From positions 1 through 33,946 of the forward strand of contig CANHJG010000047.1 in NCBI GenBank assembly GCA_947461205.1: a DNA stretch of 33,946 nt, given 5' to 3'. Each line of letters begins with the position of its first letter. The stretch's first letter is position 1. A program made the position numbers and the translations under genes. Below, in pieces: positions 1 to 8,188 of the stretch. Below the pieces are notes generated by a model. That model saw only the letters and a list, made by a program, of their open reading frames with translations, was not told where the DNA came from and searched no databases. Source of the stretch: Opitutia bacterium (lineage in GTDB: Bacteria; Verrucomicrobiota; Verrucomicrobiia; Opitutales; Opitutaceae).

Positions 1-2
1 CC

Positions 3-602
3 GACTCGCTGCAAATTGCGCTGACGGGGGGTGAGCACGAAATCGCGTTCCGCCTCGACAGCACTTACGACTTTTCTCAGCCGTTGACGCTCCTGGCCCG
101 CATTGCCGCCACCGGCGGCTCGGGGGCCCAATCCGTGGGTATCTTCTTTGGAACGCAGCCCTCCATCCGATCAACGGACGGCATCACTTTCAGCTCGTTT
201 GTTCCCTCATCGAGTTATGGTGGCTTTGTGAGCGTCCAAGATGGCACTAACCGGTTCTATACTCGTGGTAATGCTCCGCTGTCCGGCATCACGGTTACCA
301 CCGCCTCAACCTTCTATTTCTACAGCCTGACTTTGGCCGCGGTGGAGGGAGATAGGAGTTTATTCTATTACACCACGAGTATCGATGGCCTCACCCAATT
401 CTCCGGCTTCGGCGACCGGGCCTCTTTGGGATCAATTACTACATTCGGTGTCCGCGCCGACGGGGAAAACTTTAGTGTCTTGGTTGATAGCATCGCTGTC
501 GCCAGTGCCTCCGCCGTTCCCGAGCCCTCCACTTACGCCGCCCTCGCTGGGTCGGTCGTGCTCGGATTCGCCGCCTACCAGCGCCGGCGCAAGTCGGCGT
601 GA
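3..602 (+). CDS. PEP-CTERM anchored exported protein, 5'-truncated
   Basis: The reading frame is open from the left edge, so only the last 199 residues are visible and the start lies outside the window. The C-terminus is a classic PEP-CTERM sorting signal: VPEPSTYAAL, then a short hydrophobic segment (AGSVVLGFAAY), then a basic tail (QRRRKSA). In this system an exosortase recognises the Pro-Glu-Pro motif and the protein is exported to the envelope or exopolysaccharide matrix; no exosortase gene is in the window. The visible body is rich in Ser, Thr, Gly and Phe with alternating hydrophobic residues, consistent with a beta-sandwich, but I recognise no family. GC here is visibly lower (30/60 and 32/60 bases in the two lines from 181 to 300) than in the genes that follow. 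It is separated from the next gene by 861 bp, so it is probably not part of the glycan locus. Function of the body is unknown. Confidence 0.85.
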   Translation, partial: DSLQIALTGGEHEIAFRLDSTYDFSQPLTLLARIAATGGSGAQSVGIFFGTQPSIRSTDGITFSSFVPSSSYGGFVSVQDGTNRFYTRGNAPLSGITVTTASTFYFYSLTLAAVEGDRSLFYYTTSIDGLTQFSGFGDRASLGSITTFGVRADGENFSVLVDSIAVASASAVPEPSTYAALAGSVVLGFAAYQRRRKSA

Positions 603-692
603 GCAGGTTCGCATCCAGACCACCGCTCCCCCGCACCACGCTCGACTTCGTCCTCCCCCGCGCGATCTTGCGGAGCCGCCACGAGCAAGGCC

Positions 693-719
693 CTGTCGCC
701 GTTTTTTCCAAGGCGACAG
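693..719. terminator. Candidate hairpin downstream of PEP-CTERM gene
   Basis: A perfect 8-bp inverted repeat, CTGTCGCC (693-700) and GGCGACAG (712-719), flanks an 11-nt loop containing six T residues. It starts 91 bp after the stop codon of the PEP-CTERM gene. There is no T run after the stem on either strand, so it is not a textbook intrinsic terminator. It may stabilise the transcript 3' end or belong to a small RNA. Confidence 0.3.
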
Positions 720-1115
720 CCTCCGTGCTCCGATGCGGTCGAAATGGATGTTGCCGTACGCCGGCATGACGCGGCCGGAAGCAGCGCCGGCCGGGTGCGC
801 GACCTTCCGGTAAACTTGGCCACACCCCGGGAGGCCTGAAAGGCCGGCAGCTACGAAGGCGGGGAAATGGGCAGAAACCAGAAGCCTTGGGCCTGCTCGG
901 CGCTCAGTCCGTCGTTGCATCACGCCGGTCTCCGGCGACCACCGTTGCTGTCCTCGCCCCAACCGGCCCTTGCCGCCGTTGCCCGGCCGGCTTGGCCGGT
1001 CAGCGCCTGTTGGATACCACCGGCTCGGTCCGGAACTCACGTGTCGTCACGCGCCCGGCGCGGTGATCATTCAGAACCGCGAAATCCGCCTTCGGTTTCA
1101 AATCACCAGCAACAA

Positions 1116-1153
1116 CCCCGGTTGCCGGCGACCGGTTTTCTGGCAACCCCGGG
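1116..1153. repeat. Inverted repeat (hairpin) in non-coding region
   Basis: GGTTGCC (1120-1126) pairs perfectly with GGCAACC (1142-1148) across a 15-nt loop. The outer CCC and GGG extend the stem if two C residues at 1149-1150 bulge out. The loop itself contains a small CCGG..CCGG palindrome. The position inside a long gene-free stretch suggests RNA structure or a decayed repeat; no function can be assigned. Confidence 0.35.
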
Positions 1154-1463
1154 TCTTGGCCGCCCGTCTTCGTCCGGCGCGCGTTGGTTCGGCATAAATC
1201 CAAGCTGAACTCGTCAATTCGGAACTGTTCGTGAGAACGTCGTCGCGACGGTGGCCTGCGTCGAACAGCGAGTTTTTCCCGCTCGAATGATCGTTGCGGG
1301 GTAACGGGAAACCTGTCCGCACCACCTAAGGCTCCGCCCAGGGCCGGCGTTTTTCTGTCCTCTCTCTCGAGTGTCGCCAAACCGTCCGCGTCCGCCGCAC
1401 TATCCCCCACCTGCCCGCGAAGGACCCGCAAGTTCTGCGCCGCCACCCCAATCCCCGCATGCC

Positions 1464-3050
1464 ATGCCACTTTTAACCCCCTCCGTCACCGGCGCCCGAC
1501 GCGCCCGCTCCCCCGCCGATCCGGCCCACCGGACGCGGCGCTGCCTGGCGCTCTCGGCCGCGCTTTTCCTTCCTCTGCTCGCCGCCGTCGGCCAACCGGC
1601 GAAACCCGCCCCGGCCCCCGCCCGCCCCAATGTCCTATTCATCCTCACCGACGATCAGGGCTACACCTCGCTCTCCTGCTACGGCAACAAACTCGTCGCC
1701 ACGCCGTACCTTGACCGCCTCGCCACTGAGGGCGCGCGCTTCACCGACGCCTATGTGATGCCGCAATGCACCCCCACGCGCGCCGCCCTCCTCACCGGCC
1801 AGAGCACCGCGCGCAACCGGATGTGGCACGTCATCCCGTGGTATGGCTACCCGCGCGCCCGCCTGCGCGAACCCCTGTTTCGCGACCAGCTCTCGCGCGA
1901 CACGTTCACCCTCGGCAAGGGCCTGCAGGCCGCCGGCTACGTCACCGGCACCGCCGGAAAATGGCACCTCACCACCAACGCCGACGGCGGTTACGCCGCG
2001 CTCAAACCCGAAGCCGCCCGCTATTACGGTTTCGACTTCAGCGCCCCGCCCGGCCCGGGCTCGCAGAACGAGGGCGACAAGTGGGTCGACCACCTCACCG
2101 ACCAAACCGTCGCCTTCATCGAAAAAAACCGCGCCCGCCCGTGGTTCTTCTACCTCGCCCACCACACCCTCCACGGAAAACTTTCCGCGCCCCCCGACCT
2201 CGTCGCCCACTATCTCGCCCGCGGCGCTCCCGAAACAGGTCTGCACAACGCCACCTACCTCGCCGCCATCGAACACCTCGACACCTCCGTCGGCCGGCTC
2301 ATGGCCAAGCTCGACGAACTCGGGCAACGCGAAAACACCCTCGTCGTTTTCCTCTCCGACAACGGCGGGATCGACACCCAGTTCAACCCCGCGCCGTTTC
2401 TCGAAAGCGCGGGCGCCGCGAACACCTCCGCCACCCCCACGCAGCTCACCGTGCTGGAGCGCGCGTTCAGCAACGCTCCGCTCCGCATGGGCAAAGGCTC
2501 ACATTACGAGGGCGGCATCCGCGTGCCATGCCTCGTGCGCTGGCCCGGCGTCGTGCCGCCCGGCACGGTCAACGACACCCCGATCCACGTCGTCGACTGG
2601 CTTCCGACGTTCTTTGCCGCCGCCGGAGCCGTCGCGCCCGCCACGCATCCGCTCGACGGCCAAGACCTCGTGCCGCTGCTGCGCGGCGAACCGCTCCCCG
2701 TCCGCGCCCTCTACTGGTATCTCCCGCTCTACGAAGTCCGTTGGGCCGGCACACCGTGCGCGATCATCCGCGAGGGCGACTGGAAACTCATCGAGTTTTT
2801 CGGCGACTGGTTTGATCCCGCCGGCCGCTACACCCCCGGCCATCGCCTCGAACTCTATAACCTCCGCCGCGACATCGGCGAACAGCACGATCTCGCCGCC
2901 ACCGAACCCGCGCGCGTCAAATCGCTGCAAGCCAAACTTCGCGGGTGGCTCGCCGCAACGCCGGCCGACGTCCCTTCCCGCAACCCCGATTTTGCCGAGA
3001 CTCATCCGTTGCTGGAGTCTCGCAAAAAACCCAGCCTCCCCTCGCCCTGA
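1464..3050 (+). CDS. Exported S1-type sulfatase (CTPTR)
   Basis: Formylglycine-dependent sulfatase predicted to hydrolyse sulfate esters, probably on a glycan in the periplasm. From the chosen ATG (528 aa) there is a basic stretch (AHRTRR) and a hydrophobic signal segment (LALSAALFLPLLAAVG). The core starts at NVLFILTDDQGY, with Asp63-Asp64 as likely metal ligands. The C-x-P-x-R signature CTPTR has Cys102 as the residue converted to formylglycine. Further on are the SDNGG metal-site motif and the KGSHYEGGIRVP segment typical of arylsulfatases. The frame extends upstream to a GTG at 1371, but that extension is Pro-rich and lies before the signal peptide, so ATG 1464 is preferred. The stop overlaps the next ATG by one base (TGATG), which implies translational coupling to the Tat-exported oxidoreductase. 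The substrate is unknown. A sulfatase-maturing enzyme is required but not in the window. Confidence 0.93.
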   Translation: MPLLTPSVTGARRARSPADPAHRTRRCLALSAALFLPLLAAVGQPAKPAPAPARPNVLFILTDDQGYTSLSCYGNKLVATPYLDRLATEGARFTDAYVMPQCTPTRAALLTGQSTARNRMWHVIPWYGYPRARLREPLFRDQLSRDTFTLGKGLQAAGYVTGTAGKWHLTTNADGGYAALKPEAARYYGFDFSAPPGPGSQNEGDKWVDHLTDQTVAFIEKNRARPWFFYLAHHTLHGKLSAPPDLVAHYLARGAPETGLHNATYLAAIEHLDTSVGRLMAKLDELGQRENTLVVFLSDNGGIDTQFNPAPFLESAGAANTSATPTQLTVLERAFSNAPLRMGKGSHYEGGIRVPCLVRWPGVVPPGTVNDTPIHVVDWLPTFFAAAGAVAPATHPLDGQDLVPLLRGEPLPVRALYWYLPLYEVRWAGTPCAIIREGDWKLIEFFGDWFDPAGRYTPGHRLELYNLRRDIGEQHDLAATEPARVKSLQAKLRGWLAATPADVPSRNPDFAETHPLLESRKKPSLPSP

Positions 3051-4375
3051 TGAAAACCAAATCCCCGCTCACCGCCCTGCCCCGCCGCTCATTCCTGAAA
3101 ACCATGCTGGCCGCCGGCGCGGCCCCGTGGTTCGTCCCCGCGCATGTCCTTGGTGCCAACGGCCAGACCGCGCCGTCAAACAAACTCACTGTCGGCGTCA
3201 TCGGCGTCGGCGCGCAGGGCCACGGCGACATGCAGAGTTTCCTCACGCAGGACGACGTGCGCGTCACCGCGCTCTGCGACGTCAACCGCCGCAATCTCGA
3301 CCGTGCCCGCAAGACCATCGCCACCAGCTACGGGAAGGACGAGGTGAAGGTGTTCGCCGATTTCCGCGAGCTGAACGCCGATCCCTCCATCGACATCGTG
3401 CTCATGGCGCTCCCCGTGCACTGGCACAGCATCCCGTCGCTCGACGCGATTCTGCACGGCAAACACATCTTCCACGAAAAACCGATGGCGCTCTCCTTCG
3501 AGGAGGGCCGTCGCGTGCGGGCCGCCGTGAAGAAAAAGGGTGTCGTGTTTCAATTCGGCACCCAGCAGCGCTCCGATCTCAAATTCCGCTGGGCTTGCGA
3601 ACTCGCCCTCAACGGTCGCCTCGGAAAAATCAAAGAGATCCAAGTCTGCGCTCCCGGTGGCAAACCGGGCCCGACGTATCCGACACAGCCCGTGCCCGAC
3701 TACGTCGATTGGGACCGCTGGGTTGGCCCGGCCCGCGCCACCGCGTTCAACGTCGAAAAGCTGAAGCGCGACAACCATGAGAACATCGCCGCGTTTTCCC
3801 TCGGCATGATTTCCTGCTGGGGCATCCATCACCTCGACATCGCGCAATGGGGCAACGGCGCCGACGCCACCGGCCCGAACCGTATCGTCGCCTCCGGAGA
3901 ATTCGCGAAAGAGGGCGACCACGACGCCGTGCAAAAATGGCAGGTCCGCTACGAATACACCGGCCGTGCCCCGCTCGTCTTCGCGCACGAAGGCACCGCC
4001 GGCTTCGACCACGGCATCAAGTTCATCGGCGAATCCGACACCGTGCACGTCAAGCGCGGCACCATTGCTTCGCCCAACGAAAATCTCCTGCGCGACCCGC
4101 AGAACAAATACGACACGATGCCGATCACTCTGCCGATCAGCACACATCACACCCGCAATTTCCTCGACGCGATCCGCCAAAAACGTCGCGCCATTTGCGA
4201 TGTCGAGACCGCGCTCCGTTCCGACACACTCTGCCAACTCGGCCTCATCGCCGTGCAGCAGGGCCTCGAACTTCGCTGGGACCCGCAGGCCGAACGCTTC
4301 CTCAACAACGACGCCGCCAACGCCGCACTTCAGCCCCGCACCCTCCGCGGCGACTGGAAGCTGCCTGTCGTGTAA
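3050..4375 (+). CDS. Tat-exported Gfo/Idh/MocA-family oxidoreductase
   Basis: NAD(P)-dependent sugar oxidoreductase of 441 aa. The N-terminus has a twin-arginine signal (PRRSFLKTM, Arg12-Arg13) and a hydrophobic region ending near AHVLG, so the protein should be exported folded with its cofactor, as for glucose-fructose oxidoreductase. The Rossmann fold shows GVGAQG (52-57), and the family's catalytic EKP motif is at 143-145 (HEKPMALS). The C-terminal alpha/beta domain includes the conserved segment around CWGIHHLDIAQW. The start is ATG 3050, which overlaps the sulfatase stop by one base; an in-frame extension to 2945 lies inside the sulfatase gene and is rejected. Pairing with a sulfatase suggests it oxidises a desulfated sugar or glycoside in the periplasm, for example at C3. 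That substrate role is inferred from the family and context. Confidence 0.92.
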   Translation: MKTKSPLTALPRRSFLKTMLAAGAAPWFVPAHVLGANGQTAPSNKLTVGVIGVGAQGHGDMQSFLTQDDVRVTALCDVNRRNLDRARKTIATSYGKDEVKVFADFRELNADPSIDIVLMALPVHWHSIPSLDAILHGKHIFHEKPMALSFEEGRRVRAAVKKKGVVFQFGTQQRSDLKFRWACELALNGRLGKIKEIQVCAPGGKPGPTYPTQPVPDYVDWDRWVGPARATAFNVEKLKRDNHENIAAFSLGMISCWGIHHLDIAQWGNGADATGPNRIVASGEFAKEGDHDAVQKWQVRYEYTGRAPLVFAHEGTAGFDHGIKFIGESDTVHVKRGTIASPNENLLRDPQNKYDTMPITLPISTHHTRNFLDAIRQKRRAICDVETALRSDTLCQLGLIAVQQGLELRWDPQAERFLNNDAANAALQPRTLRGDWKLPVV

Positions 4376-4404
4376 TCCGCCGCACTCTCGCGTTTCGAAT
4401 TTCG

Positions 4405-5064
4405 CTATCGGGCACTCCGCTCGGCGCGTAGCCGAGCCAGAGCGCCGGAAATATCCGCCGGCAGCGCTTCCGTGGCGATCCATCCCCGCTGGGCGTAGTC
4501 CACGATCCGGTCGAGCTCGCCGCAAAGATGCGCGGCGTAGTCGAAGCCCTTCGCGGCGTAGAGCGTCCGTTCGCTCGCATAAGTCGCCTCAGGCGGACGC
4601 TGCCGCACGAGTGGGATTGCCGGCTGAAGCTTTCTCCACGTAAGGGCCACTCGTCGCAACCGCGACGGCGAGGCCACGCCGATCACCGAGCACACTCCCA
4701 CCCCCAGTTCCCGTCCCGGATGCTGGCCCGCGAGCAGTTCCGCGGTGAAACCGATATTCTCCGCCGTATTCGTCGAGCGGTTTTCCAAAATCACGCGCGC
4801 GTCCGCGATCGTCGGATGACTGCGCCGCAATTCCCCTCGCCACGCATCGGCCTCCGGTTGGCCCAAGTCCGCCGTGCCCGCGCCGATGCCGCCGGTGAAA
4901 ATAATCAGCGGCGCACACCCACGCAGGTGCAGGTCGCCGCAAAATCGGGGAAGACTGAGATCAAACGTCCCGAAACCGACGATTGCATCGACCGGCTCCG
5001 TCGGCAGCGGATCGGTTGCGGCGAGATAGGCGTAAATCAGTTCGGCGTCGGCAGAGGGATTCAT
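4405..5064 (-). CDS. DUF218 / YdcF-like protein
   Basis: A 219-aa soluble protein of the DUF218 (YdcF/SanA-like) superfamily. The diagnostic parts are visible: an N-terminal beta strand ending in GFGTFD (30-35), a Thr-Gly-Gly turn in IIFTGGIGAGT (about 54-63), Glu-Ala-Asp at 71-73, and the family motif ENRSTNTAEN (94-103). There is no signal peptide or membrane segment, so it is probably cytoplasmic, unlike SanA, which is membrane-linked. E. coli YdcF binds S-adenosylmethionine, but the reaction of the family is unsettled. Its ATG overlaps the stop of the upstream AraC-family gene by four bases (ATGA), so the two are co-translated. It converges on the Gfo/Idh/MocA gene with 29 bp between stops. 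Why it accompanies the regulator is unclear. Confidence 0.85.
   Translation of the reverse strand: MNPSADAELIYAYLAATDPLPTEPVDAIVGFGTFDLSLPRFCGDLHLRGCAPLIIFTGGIGAGTADLGQPEADAWRGELRRSHPTIADARVILENRSTNTAENIGFTAELLAGQHPGRELGVGVCSVIGVASPSRLRRVALTWRKLQPAIPLVRQRPPEATYASERTLYAAKGFDYAAHLCGELDRIVDYAQRGWIATEALPADISGALARLRAERSAR
4419..4437. terminator. Candidate hairpin at convergent gene ends
   Basis: A perfect 7-bp stem, GCTCGGC (4419-4425) and GCCGAGC (4431-4437), encloses a 5-nt loop. It lies within the last codons of the DUF218 gene and 44 bp beyond the stop of the convergent oxidoreductase gene. The compact GC stem could end or protect the plus-strand transcript, but no T run follows on either strand, so the call is tentative. 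Confidence 0.3.
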
Positions 5065-5921
5065 CGTGGCGGGGATGGGTGGACCGAGGGCGCGTGACCA
5101 TGGTGACGGCGAAACACGCGGGAGAAATGAAACGGGTTTACGAAGCCAAGCGCCTCGCTCACTTCGCTCACGCGCAGCGTGCTGTGGTTAAGCAGCTCCG
5201 CGGCGCGGCGCATTTTCAATTGGAGCAGCAGCCGGGCCGGCGATTGCCCAAATAATTCGCGGGTGCGGTTCGTGAGATGGCGCGGACTCATTTGCAGCGC
5301 CGCGGCGAGTTCGTGCACTCCGGGATTTTTTTCCAAGAAGCCGGCCAGCGCCGCCGCAATTTCCTCCCGCTGCACCTCATGCATGGGCAGCCGCCGTAAT
5401 TCCTGACTGACCGCCGCCGGTTTCAGCCCGCGCAGCAGCCGCCAAAATAGCACCTCCAGCAGACTGTCCTGCACTGCTCCCGCGTAGGGCTCCTCGGCGA
5501 TCGTCTCGCGGCGCAGTTCCTTCAGCACCCACGCCTCGCGGGAAAAATCTCCATCGCAAACCTGGTCTTCCGCCGCCAGATCGGGCCGGAAGAGCCTCGG
5601 CTCCTGCTTGCCCGCCTCTCCACTGAGCACGCGAAAGTGGATCACGTAGTGACGCTGGCCGTTGCGGAGGTGATCCTGATGCCAGTCGCCCGGTTTGATC
5701 ACGAGCGCCTGCCCGCGCTTCAACACGAGTTCCGTGCCGTTCACCTCGCAACGATAGGGTCCCCGCTCCACCAAAATCACTTCGTAGTTCGTATGCTGGT
5801 GCCGCGGATATTCGTAGCCGCCCTCCATCCGTAGCAGGTGAAAGTCGTCGAACACCGGCCGCAACCGCACGCTGGCTTCGGCCTGCCGGGGTCTCCGGAA
5901 ACGATCTTTGTGCACTTTCAT
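5061..5921 (-). CDS. AraC-family transcriptional regulator
   Basis: A 286-aa regulator from ATG 5921. The N-terminal half is a cupin-type sensor: [14 protein letters not shown] near residues 41-54 and a PGDWHQDHL segment near 78-85 carry the usual His-rich sugar-binding features. The C-terminal 100 residues are an AraC/XylS DNA-binding domain with two helix-turn-helix units, including [23 protein letters not shown] cut across residues 203-225 and the family signature [21 protein letters not shown] around 255-275. The open frame continues upstream to 6032, but that extension lacks family residues and would run into the divergent promoter region. It is transcribed divergently from the Gfo/Idh-isomerase-DeoC-TonB receptor operon and probably controls it in response to a sugar ligand. 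Stop and DUF218 start overlap as ATGA. Confidence 0.9.
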   Translation of the reverse strand: MKVHKDRFRRPRQAEASVRLRPVFDDFHLLRMEGGYEYPRHQHTNYEVILVERGPYRCEVNGTELVLKRGQALVIKPGDWHQDHLRNGQRHYVIHFRVLSGEAGKQEPRLFRPDLAAEDQVCDGDFSREAWVLKELRRETIAEEPYAGAVQDSLLEVLFWRLLRGLKPAAVSQELRRLPMHEVQREEIAAALAGFLEKNPGVHELAAALQMSPRHLTNRTRELFGQSPARLLLQLKMRRAAELLNHSTLRVSEVSEALGFVNPFHFSRVFRRHHGHAPSVHPSPPR

Positions 5922-6025
5922 GTTTGTCGGGAGTCTGCGCCGAAGCTGCGGTTCGGCCGGGTTCACGCAAGCGCGGAGCGGCGGAAAAGTGTGCCTGAAA
6001 CGATAGGTCTTTGCGTTCGCGGATA

Positions 6026-6054
6026 TGGCCACCGCGGGCCAAAGCGGGTATAGT
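6026..6054 (+). promoter_or_regulatory. Candidate sigma70-like promoter of catabolic operon
   Basis: In the 152-bp divergent region between the AraC-type regulator and the Gfo/Idh gene, TATAGT (6049-6054) resembles a -10 box. TGGCCA (6026-6031) matches a -35 box at four of six positions with 17-bp spacing. Transcription would start near 6061, giving a leader of about 13 nt before the GTG at 6074, which also favours GTG over the TTG at 6011. This is pattern matching only. Confidence 0.3.
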
Positions 6055-6073
6055 CTGCCACGCTACCCACCCC

Positions 6074-7249
6074 GTGAACTCACTCTCCTCGATCTCCGCC
6101 GTGATTGTCGGCACCGGTTTTATCGGGCCCGTCCACCTCGAAGCGTTGCGCCGCCTGGGCGTCACCGTGCGGGGCGTGCTCGGCTCGACGCCGGAAAAAT
6201 CACGTGCTGCGGCCGCAGCGCACGGCCTCGCGCGGGGCTACGACGATTACGCCAGCGTTCTTGCGGATCCGGCGGTCACCGCCGTCCATCTCGCGACCCC
6301 GAACCGCCACCACCGTGCTCAGGTCCTCGCCGCACTCGCCGCGGGCAAGCACGTGATCTGCGAGAAGCCGCTGGCGCTCACCACAGCGGAGAGCGCCGAA
6401 CTCGTGGCCGCCGCCGCCGCCCATCCGCACCTCGTCTGCGCGGTTTGCTACAATGTCCGTTTCTATCCGCTCGCCCTCCACGCCCGCGCCCTGGTCCGCC
6501 GCGGCGAACTCGGCGACATTTTCCATCTCCAAGGCAGCTACCAACAGGACTGGCTGCTCTATCCCACCGATTTCAACTGGCGCGTGTCCGCCGAGGAAGG
6601 CGGCGACCTCCGCGCCGTCGGCGATGTCGGCACCCATTGGCTCGATCTCATCAGCTTCATCAGCGGACTCGAAATCGAATCCGTCATGGCGGATCTCCGC
6701 ACCGTGCATCCGATCCGGCAAAGTCCGCCCGACGGTTCCGTCGAGACGTTCACCGGTGCTGCCGGCGCCCCGACGGACGCACGTCGTCCCGTCGCGATCA
6801 CCACCGAAGACTACGGAGCCGTCCTCCTTCGCTTCCACGGCGGCGCGCGCGGCGTGTGCGCGTTTTCGCAGGTGTCGGCTGGCCGGAAAAACTGCATCCG
6901 CTTCGAACTCTCCGGCTCCCGCCGCTCGCTCGCCTGGGACAGCGAGACGCCCGACGAACTTTGGATCGGCCAGCGCGAAGAGTCCAACCGGCTGCTCCAG
7001 CGTGATCCCGCGCTCCTCGATCCTTCCGCCGCGCGATTTTCCAACTACCCCGGCGGTCACGCCGAGGGCTACCCTGATTCGTTCAAGCAACTCTTCCGCG
7101 CCATCTACGCCGACATCTCCGCGGGACGTCCATCGCCCGAGCCCGACTACGCCACCTTCGCCGACGGGCATCGCGAACTCGTCCTTTGTGCCGCCATCGC
7201 CGAAAGCCATCGGCGCGGCGCGTGGGTGTCTGTCACCCCTTCCCCTTAG
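6074..7249 (+). CDS. Cytoplasmic Gfo/Idh/MocA-family oxidoreductase
   Basis: NAD(P)-dependent oxidoreductase of 391 aa from GTG 6074. The protein begins almost directly with the Rossmann strand ([18 protein letters not shown]), with GTGFIG at 13-18, and has the EKP catalytic motif at 97-99 ([10 protein letters not shown]). It has no signal peptide, so it should act in the cytoplasm, in contrast to the Tat-exported relative upstream. The C-terminal domain contains [17 protein letters not shown], where the conserved Asp and His of the active site are expected. A longer in-frame start (TTG 6011) would place about 21 extra residues before the fold and would overlap the candidate promoter. It is followed after 21 bp by an isomerase-like gene and then deoC, suggesting a sugar dehydrogenation step early in an intracellular catabolic route. 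The exact substrate cannot be read from the sequence. Confidence 0.9.
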   Translation: MNSLSSISAVIVGTGFIGPVHLEALRRLGVTVRGVLGSTPEKSRAAAAAHGLARGYDDYASVLADPAVTAVHLATPNRHHRAQVLAALAAGKHVICEKPLALTTAESAELVAAAAAHPHLVCAVCYNVRFYPLALHARALVRRGELGDIFHLQGSYQQDWLLYPTDFNWRVSAEEGGDLRAVGDVGTHWLDLISFISGLEIESVMADLRTVHPIRQSPPDGSVETFTGAAGAPTDARRPVAITTEDYGAVLLRFHGGARGVCAFSQVSAGRKNCIRFELSGSRRSLAWDSETPDELWIGQREESNRLLQRDPALLDPSAARFSNYPGGHAEGYPDSFKQLFRAIYADISAGRPSPEPDYATFADGHRELVLCAAIAESHRRGAWVSVTPSP

Positions 7250-7270
7250 TCCGACCGCCGCACCCCACCC

Positions 7271-8185
7271 ATGAAACTCGGTTTCGTCTCCGCCATTTTC
7301 CCCGATCTCTCGCTCGACGCAGTGCTGGCGTTCGCGCGCGCGCAACGCTTCGCCACCGTCGAACTCATGTGCTGGCCCATCGGCAAGGCTGAGCGGAAAT
7401 ACGCCGGTGTCACCCATATCGACGTAACTGATTTCACTCCGACGCAGGCTGACGATATCAACGCCCGTTGCGCGCAGCACGGCGTCACGATCAGCGCCCT
7501 CGGCTACTATCCAAATGTCCTCGATCCCGACCGCGCCGCGGCCAAGCGCGCGACCGACCATCTCAAGCGCGTCATCCGCGCCGCCGCTCTCCTCGGCCTG
7601 AAAAACGTCAACACGTTCGCCGGCCGCAATTGGACGCAGACCGTCGATGAAAACTGGCCTCGGTTCCTGCAGACGTGGCGCCCGCTCGTCGCCTACGCCG
7701 CCGACCACGACATCAAGCTCGGTATCGAAAATTGCCCGATGTTGTTCACCCGCGACGAATGGCCCGGCGGAAAGAATCTCTTCACCACCCCCGCCATCTG
7801 GCGCCGCGCGTTTAGCGATATCCCGAGCAAGCACTTCGGGCTCAACTACGATCCGTCGCACCTCGTGCTCCAGCACATGGATGCCATTGCGCCGCTCCGT
7901 GAATTCAAGTCGAAGCTCTTCCACGTCCACGCCAAAGACGTCCGCATCGATCGCCGTCGCCTCAACGACGTCGGGATCTTCGCCTATCCGCTCGAGTGGC
8001 ACCAGCCCCGCATTCCCGGCGCCGGCGATCTCGACTGGCCCCGTTTCATGACGGCCCTCCGCCGCGTCGGCTATCGCGGCCCCGTTTGTGTCGAGGTCGA
8101 GGACGCCTCGTTCGGCTCAACCTTGGCCGGCCGAAAACACGCCCTTCGCACCGCCCACGCTTTCCTCCAGTCCCACTTCAACTGA
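7271..8185 (+). CDS. Xylose-isomerase-like TIM barrel sugar isomerase/epimerase
   Basis: A 304-aa protein of the AP-endonuclease-2/xylose-isomerase-like TIM-barrel superfamily. Conserved strand ends carry the expected metal ligands: Glu153 (GIENCP), Asp194 (LNYDPSHL), His220 (FHVHAKD) and Glu275 (VCVEVED). There is no export signal. Relatives include ketose 3-epimerases, hydroxypyruvate and inosose isomerases, and 3-keto-glycal hydratases. Position between a Gfo/Idh/MocA gene (21 bp upstream) and deoC (3 bp downstream) points to an oxidised or keto-sugar intermediate. It could isomerise, epimerise or hydrate that intermediate; the subfamily cannot be settled without a tree. The ATG at 7271 is the only start close to the first barrel strand ([10 protein letters not shown]). 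Confidence 0.9.
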   Translation: MKLGFVSAIFPDLSLDAVLAFARAQRFATVELMCWPIGKAERKYAGVTHIDVTDFTPTQADDINARCAQHGVTISALGYYPNVLDPDRAAAKRATDHLKRVIRAAALLGLKNVNTFAGRNWTQTVDENWPRFLQTWRPLVAYAADHDIKLGIENCPMLFTRDEWPGGKNLFTTPAIWRRAFSDIPSKHFGLNYDPSHLVLQHMDAIAPLREFKSKLFHVHAKDVRIDRRRLNDVGIFAYPLEWHQPRIPGAGDLDWPRFMTALRRVGYRGPVCVEVEDASFGSTLAGRKHALRTAHAFLQSHFN

Positions 8186-8188
8186 CCC

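Larger units (their letters stand above)
603..1463. other. Long non-coding stretch with hairpins
   Basis: This 861-bp interval is the only gap over 300 bp in an otherwise densely coded window. Open frames cross it on both strands (for example 1000-1470 and 432-1040, minus), but their translations are Arg/Pro/Gly-rich, have no domain, signal peptide or family resemblance, and overlap each other. I treat them as GC-driven shadows. Two inverted repeats are visible, at 693-719 and 1116-1153, and a 10-bp perfect palindrome (CGTCGCGACG) lies near 1240. A pyrimidine run (CCTCTCTCTC) lies about 95 bp before the sulfatase ATG. The stretch could hold the promoter of the sulfatase operon, an untranslated RNA or a decayed gene; the sequence alone does not say which. 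Confidence 0.5.

Noticed and set aside
432-1040. 202-aa minus-strand open frame near the PEP-CTERM gene, and similar frames up to 1470
   Set aside because: No domain, signal or start context; biased Arg/Gly content; overlapping alternatives on both strands.
1843-3780. 645-aa plus-strand open frame overlapping the sulfatase and oxidoreductase
   Set aside because: Extreme Pro/Ser/Arg/Thr composition and no family match; it is a frame-shifted shadow of two real genes.
6200-8002. 600-aa minus-strand open frame across the Gfo/Idh and isomerase genes
   Set aside because: It crosses two clear plus-strand genes and their intergenic gap and shows no conserved motif.
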